DNA of 64,000 nucleotides from Paenibacillus wynnii. Its GTDB lineage: Bacteria; Bacillota; Bacilli; Paenibacillales; Paenibacillaceae. The notes beneath the pieces were generated by a model. That model ran no database searches, had not been told where the DNA came from, and saw only the letters and a program-made list of their open reading frames with translations. Shown here one piece after another: positions 60,531 through 64,000 of the stretch. The stretch's first letter is position 1. Each line of letters opens with the position of its first letter. A program made the translations under genes and the position numbers. The stretch is taken from assembly GCF_030812855.1 (NCBI RefSeq), contig NZ_JAUSTK010000014.1, positions 56,451 through 120,450 of the forward strand. Reading direction: 5' to 3'.

Positions 60531-61169
60531 TTACAACATACCGTAACCCAAATTATTTAGCTTCTCGGCAATTACATAGTGACCCCGTTTATTAGGATGA
60601 ATATGATCTAAGAATAACAACTCTCTTTCATTCCCCGCAAAACTATTGTAAATGGATGCAAATCCACAACTCCGGCTATTGTACTGTGAGGCATGTCGAT
60701 TGAACTGCATGACCCAATCAGACGCTTCATCAAGTCTTGGATAGGGATTATACAACCCAACAATCCGGATAATATAAAGGCTTCTGGAATTCCTTTTCAA
60801 CTGCCACAATGTACCCATAATACCGTCGAAGTTCTTCTTGCATTCCTGCAAGGCATTTCGCAGCACAACCAAGGTACTCCCCTGCTGTCCCGCTGAGGAT
60901 TTAGCCGCACGAATCAGGTCGTTCCCGCCAATAGATAGAGTAATAAGATCGGCTTCCTGAAGTGCTTGACGGAACATACTATTTCCGCGTAATCGCTGTT
61001 CCAGCTCTACTGTTGTTAACCCGTTTACCCCTAGATTCGTATAGACAACCTTGGAGCGCAGACTGGCCTCGGCCATCCTGCTATACACCGGCACAAACCC
61101 ATTACCGGGCAGCGCGCCAAATCCTGTTGTCAGCGAATCCCCGATCGCAGTATATCGATAGCCCATCAT
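60531..61169 (-). CDS. GDSL/SGNH-type hydrolase
   Basis: 212 residues from ATG 61169 after GGGGAGGGGAGA (a second ATG follows directly). SGNH blocks: block I AIGDSLTTG (Ser), block III SIGGNDL (Gly, Asn), block V DHIHPNKRGH (Asp, His). No signal peptide, so cytosolic. Esterase or acyl-hydrolase, substrate unknown. Confidence 0.9.
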   Translation of the reverse strand: MMGYRYTAIGDSLTTGFGALPGNGFVPVYSRMAEASLRSKVVYTNLGVNGLTTVELEQRLRGNSMFRQALQEADLITLSIGGNDLIRAAKSSAGQQGSTLVVLRNALQECKKNFDGIMGTLWQLKRNSRSLYIIRIVGLYNPYPRLDEASDWVMQFNRHASQYNSRSCGFASIYNSFAGNERELLFLDHIHPNKRGHYVIAEKLNNLGYGML

Positions 61170-61271
61170 TCTCCCCTCCCCCATTCATATGCTAAATTCA
61201 TAATTTAGGATATGAGCTGGAGCCGGAATAGGTAACGGGGAGATGTCCTTAGCTGGCGTTATATATTCAGC

Positions 61272-62372
61272 CTATTTCAACTTAGCAAACGGGCTGGTTC
61301 CATCCGGCAGCAGTTCGGTGAATTTGAATGTGTAGGTTGGGAACCCTTGGGCGTAGGCCGTATACTCATATAACTGAAAGAAGATAACGACCTTGCCCTC
61401 TTTTAAGTAAAAGTATTTCTCGGTATTCAGACCGTTGAACCCTCCCAGATAGCCGCCCTCAGCCTTAATCAGCTTACTAAGCTTGGCATTAAGCTCTTTC
61501 TTGTAGTTGGGATTGGCTCCGAACAGATCACCCAGCAGCAGACGCTTGCCATCCTTCAGAGAGAAGGTGAAGGCGTTGCGGTAAGTCATTCCGTGGGCGC
61601 CGCCTGTATAACTATACTGCTCCGTAACCAGACTCAAGACGCCGTTTTGGTTGTAAGTAACAATATAATTGGCGTCGAACTCGTACGGGCGATCCTCTTC
61701 TGTTTTATTCGCAATATCTTTCTCTGCTGCTGCCGCAAAGCTCATTATGGTCTGCTTCAAGGTGTCATTAATAGCTTTTTGCGTATCAAGGTTGCCAAGA
61801 CCGCTGATCTGCGGATAATCGAGTTTGATGTTGGCGCCTTCTTTTAACTTCACATAACTCCCCGTTGTAACGGTCAAGGCATTCTGTGGCCTAGTGAGTA
61901 CATTAAGTCTACCGGAGGCTGCATTCCAATCCCCCTGATACCCCAGGTAATCATCCAAAAGACCAAAAGGCACATAAAGGCGATTATTAAGATTCATTCC
62001 GTCATACTCACGGATAAAATAATTATTCGCAGCAATCGAAACCCCATATGGGGACACCATTAACTTGATCTGCTTAATTCCTGTTCCTATTGTGTAGGTG
62101 TTCTCCGCTTTATTATAAGAAACCGGCATGTGTAGGGTGTCACGCATAAAACTTACAGGAACCCAAACTTTCCCTTCACGGTAAATCCCTTGTTGCTGCG
62201 CAATGATTCCATTAGTCTTTAATATCACTATTGAGTTATCCACTTTCTTGATTTGGGTTGTTGAACCTGCTGCAAAGCTTGTCTCTGTCCCAAGGGCTCC
62301 CCCTCCGAGCAAAACACCTAAGGCAATCATGCTAACGCCCCATTTGCGGGTACTTTTCCATAAAAAATGCAT
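61272..62372 (-). CDS. Stalk-domain protein with DUF4163/DUF3298 (RsiV-like) region
   Basis: 366 residues from ATG 62372 after AGGAG. A long signal peptide (SMIALGVLLGGGALG..TSFAA) is followed by a copper-amine-oxidase-N-like domain (GKVWVPVSFMRDTL, RLYVPFGLLDDYLG). The C-terminal 200 residues match DUF4163/DUF3298 (YNQNGVLSLVTEQYSYTGGAHG, FSLKDGKRLLLGDLF), the fold that in RsiV senses lysozyme. Extracellular; binding role inferred. Confidence 0.85.
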   Translation of the reverse strand: MHFLWKSTRKWGVSMIALGVLLGGGALGTETSFAAGSTTQIKKVDNSIVILKTNGIIAQQQGIYREGKVWVPVSFMRDTLHMPVSYNKAENTYTIGTGIKQIKLMVSPYGVSIAANNYFIREYDGMNLNNRLYVPFGLLDDYLGYQGDWNAASGRLNVLTRPQNALTVTTGSYVKLKEGANIKLDYPQISGLGNLDTQKAINDTLKQTIMSFAAAAEKDIANKTEEDRPYEFDANYIVTYNQNGVLSLVTEQYSYTGGAHGMTYRNAFTFSLKDGKRLLLGDLFGANPNYKKELNAKLSKLIKAEGGYLGGFNGLNTEKYFYLKEGKVVIFFQLYEYTAYAQGFPTYTFKFTELLPDGTSPFAKLK

Positions 62373-62628
62373 ATTCCACTTCTCCTTTTTGCTGTTGCAC
62401 TCGATACATCTCATTATAATAAACTGGCATAGCCCGGATGTAACAAAACGCTTTACACTTTTTTAGTAATTAGAAGCAAGATCAAACCATCTTATTACAA
62501 TCCTTTAAACAAATTGAGAGGTTTAACTCACCTTCATTGAAAAGAGTAACAAAAAAGGAGGTTTGCCCCGCTATATCAGCAGAAGTAAACCTCCTATCTT
62601 ACTACGAACCCTTATGGTACGGACAATC
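62373..62628. other. Intergenic region upstream of the stalk-domain gene
   Basis: About 255 bases. GGAGGTTTGCC / GGTTTACCTCC-like patches near 62559 and 62585 form an imperfect hairpin that may terminate the SIMPL gene. No gene seen. Confidence 0.4.
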
Positions 62629-63390
62629 TTATTTCAATTCATACGTTACGCTAAGCATAGTGGTAATCTTTACCTCACCCGGTTGCACAGAGGTACCACC
62701 AGCGGAATCTGCCGCAGCCGCCTCCATCTTCATATTGTCATAGTAGACAGGGTTGTTGCTTACATCACTTTGAGTGACTGTGACTACTTGACCGAGACTC
62801 CGTTTTGCCGCCGTAGCAATCGCTCCTGCCTTAACATCAGCATTTGCCATGGCTTTGCCGATTACCTGTGCTTCAAAAGCAGAGGAATCTTCAACTGCGA
62901 AACGGGCATTCCCAATATTGTTCGCTCCCGCTGCGGAAGCAGCATCAAGCAATGCGCCAACCTTGGACAGATCACGGTAAGCAATTTGCAAGGTGTGGTG
63001 GGCATTATAGCCTTTAATCTGTTGGCCTTCTTTTTCACTATAGCTGTAGTTAGGCTGTACATAGAACTGAGTGCTTTGAATGTCCTTATCTGCAATCGCC
63101 CAAGTCGTCTTGAAAAGCGTTGTCAGCTTCGTGATCTTTGCACCATTACTTTTTTGAGCTTCTTGGGCGGTTGCCGCCGATGTATCCACCCCGATGGAAA
63201 GGTACACAATATCCGGCTTGATCGATAACTCTCCTTTACCGACTACGTTTACTATATTTTTCTGCACATCCTCGGCAAAAGCTTTCTCCGGACCCTTAAA
63301 CGCTCCGCTCAGGCCGATCCCCCCCATAATTAAGCTTCCCGCCAGCAGCACCGATCCGAATGATTTAACCCAATTCTTCACACTTGCCAT
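62629..63390 (-). CDS. SIMPL-domain (DUF541) secreted protein
   Basis: 253 residues. Signal peptide followed by AEDVQ. SIMPL/DUF541 features: VVGKGELSIKPDIVYLSIGVDT and repeated beta-alpha pattern, ending VKITTMLSVTYELK. Exported; SIMPL proteins assemble into periplasmic or envelope oligomers, exact role unclear. Confidence 0.88.
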   Translation of the reverse strand: MASVKNWVKSFGSVLLAGSLIMGGIGLSGAFKGPEKAFAEDVQKNIVNVVGKGELSIKPDIVYLSIGVDTSAATAQEAQKSNGAKITKLTTLFKTTWAIADKDIQSTQFYVQPNYSYSEKEGQQIKGYNAHHTLQIAYRDLSKVGALLDAASAAGANNIGNARFAVEDSSAFEAQVIGKAMANADVKAGAIATAAKRSLGQVVTVTQSDVSNNPVYYDNMKMEAAAADSAGGTSVQPGEVKITTMLSVTYELK

Positions 63391-63497
63391 CCCCTTTCAC
63401 TCTTATAAAATGTTTGTACTCTCTAGACGAGACCCTTTGGTAAAAGTTGCAATGTTTCTTTCCTCATATAAAATAAATTCTGCCGATCTATCAACGA

Positions 63498-63851
63498 TTA
63501 TGCCTCAATCCAAAACCGTTTAATCACATTACCATTTTCCTCCGTATAAATCGTATCCTCCACACCGCCATTATTACGAATCGTTTTCTCTGAACCGATA
63601 TTCGTGGCGTCACAGACGACAAGAGCTTTATTTATTCCCAGTTCTTTTACCTTTAGCAGAGATTGCTTAAGGAGCTCCGTTGCATATCCCTTTTGCCTCT
63701 CCGAAGGTCGGATGCCGTAACCAATATGCCCTCCGCTGTTTAGCAGCCGTTCATTCAACCGGTGTCTTAGATTTACGGCTCCCACCACACGGTCATCAGC
63801 CGTAACTAACCAATAGGTAGAAGTGGGGACCCAACCATCCGGAAGATTCAC
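63498..63851 (-). pseudogene. GNAT acetyltransferase, N-terminally truncated
   Basis: 117 residues from GTG 63851. The acetyl-CoA loop IRPSERQKGYATELL and the preceding HIGYGI strand are intact, ending VIKRFWIEA. Full-length relatives usually have about 170 residues with some 55 more before DGWVPTSTYWLV. Upstream the frame remains open for about 30 codons without a start, then stops. Probably a truncated pseudogene; an alternative GTG start giving a shortened protein is possible. Confidence 0.7.
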
Positions 63852-63868
63852 CGCTAGCTCATTATCAC

Positions 63869-63999
63869 GTGAACTACCTCCACTTAAACCAAAGGTTTTG
63901 AAGTGGGGGCTTCGAAAGAAAAAACTCTTTCTCTTTTATTGCTGATTCATCCACAGAGCCAACGCCCCATGTCCTCAGCCTTGAATTTGCGGTGTCCCT
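63869..63999 (-). other. Unassigned sequence at the right edge
   Basis: A minus-strand frame open from the window edge ends at about 63869 (tail ...PPLQNLWFKWR). It may be the C-terminus of another gene, possibly of an insertion element that truncated the acetyltransferase. Too short to assign. Confidence 0.3.
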
Positions 64000-64000
64000 A

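Noticed and set aside
63869..63999. Right-edge frame as an IS200/IS605 TnpB C-terminus
   Set aside because: The 43 or so codons lack the zinc-ribbon or catalytic residues. The guess rests only on the truncated neighbour gene.

Overview
The window looks like a low-to-mid GC Firmicute of the Paenibacillus type. The clues are an uninterrupted cggR-gap-pgk-tpiA-gpmI-eno glycolytic block followed by secG-rnr-smpB-ssrA, a CtsR operator on clpP, SLH-anchored and copper-amine-oxidase-like 'stalk' surface proteins, a type VIIb secretion locus, and GGAGG ribosome binding sites with frequent TTG/GTG starts. The genus is inferred from this combination, not proven.

Layout. (1) 1-1.6 kb: a PLP trans-sulfuration enzyme cut by the window edge, and its GntR/FCD regulator with a perfect palindromic operator. 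(2) 1.9-19.9 kb: a type VII secretion (T7SSb/WXG100) island on the minus strand. It encodes a candidate effector cassette (lipoprotein, alpha/beta-hydrolase with a C-terminal helical domain, small coiled-coil helper), a kinase-like membrane protein, a stalk protein, FHA-EssC, EsaB/YukD, two WXG100 proteins, a Ser/Thr kinase with a VWA domain and a PP2C phosphatase. A large SLH surface protein lies at its right; its signal peptide is out of frame. Near-identical 27-28 bp repeats flank the island. (3) 20-26.7 kb: a lipoprotein and the anaerobic module pflB-pflA / adhE. (4) 26.8-46.9 kb: accessory DNA with efflux and regulator pairs, two paralogous 58-aa membrane proteins, toxin-antitoxin modules, a broken TOTE conflict system, several gene fragments, and repeated copies of the 3' end of the tmRNA gene. 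(5) 47-60.5 kb: conserved core, with ssrA, smpB, rnr, secG, the glycolytic operon under CggR, tRNA-Arg and clpP. (6) 60.5-64 kb: GDSL hydrolase, stalk/DUF3298 protein, SIMPL protein and a truncated acetyltransferase.

Main interpretation. The intact ssrA (46973-47334, minus) is followed downstream by at least three extra copies of its 3' end in the same orientation (42151-42235, 37046-37109, 32178-32250), plus weaker traces (about 29493, 28070, 1908). The copy at 37046 lies beside a stray essC fragment. This is what repeated integration of elements at the ssrA 3' end, followed by decay, would leave. No integrase survives in the window. The T7SS island may be one of these accreted units. The island links a signalling set (kinase-VWA, PP2C, FHA on EssC, a second kinase-like membrane protein) with a cargo set resembling reverse-architecture T7SS lipases and their lipoprotein immunity partners.
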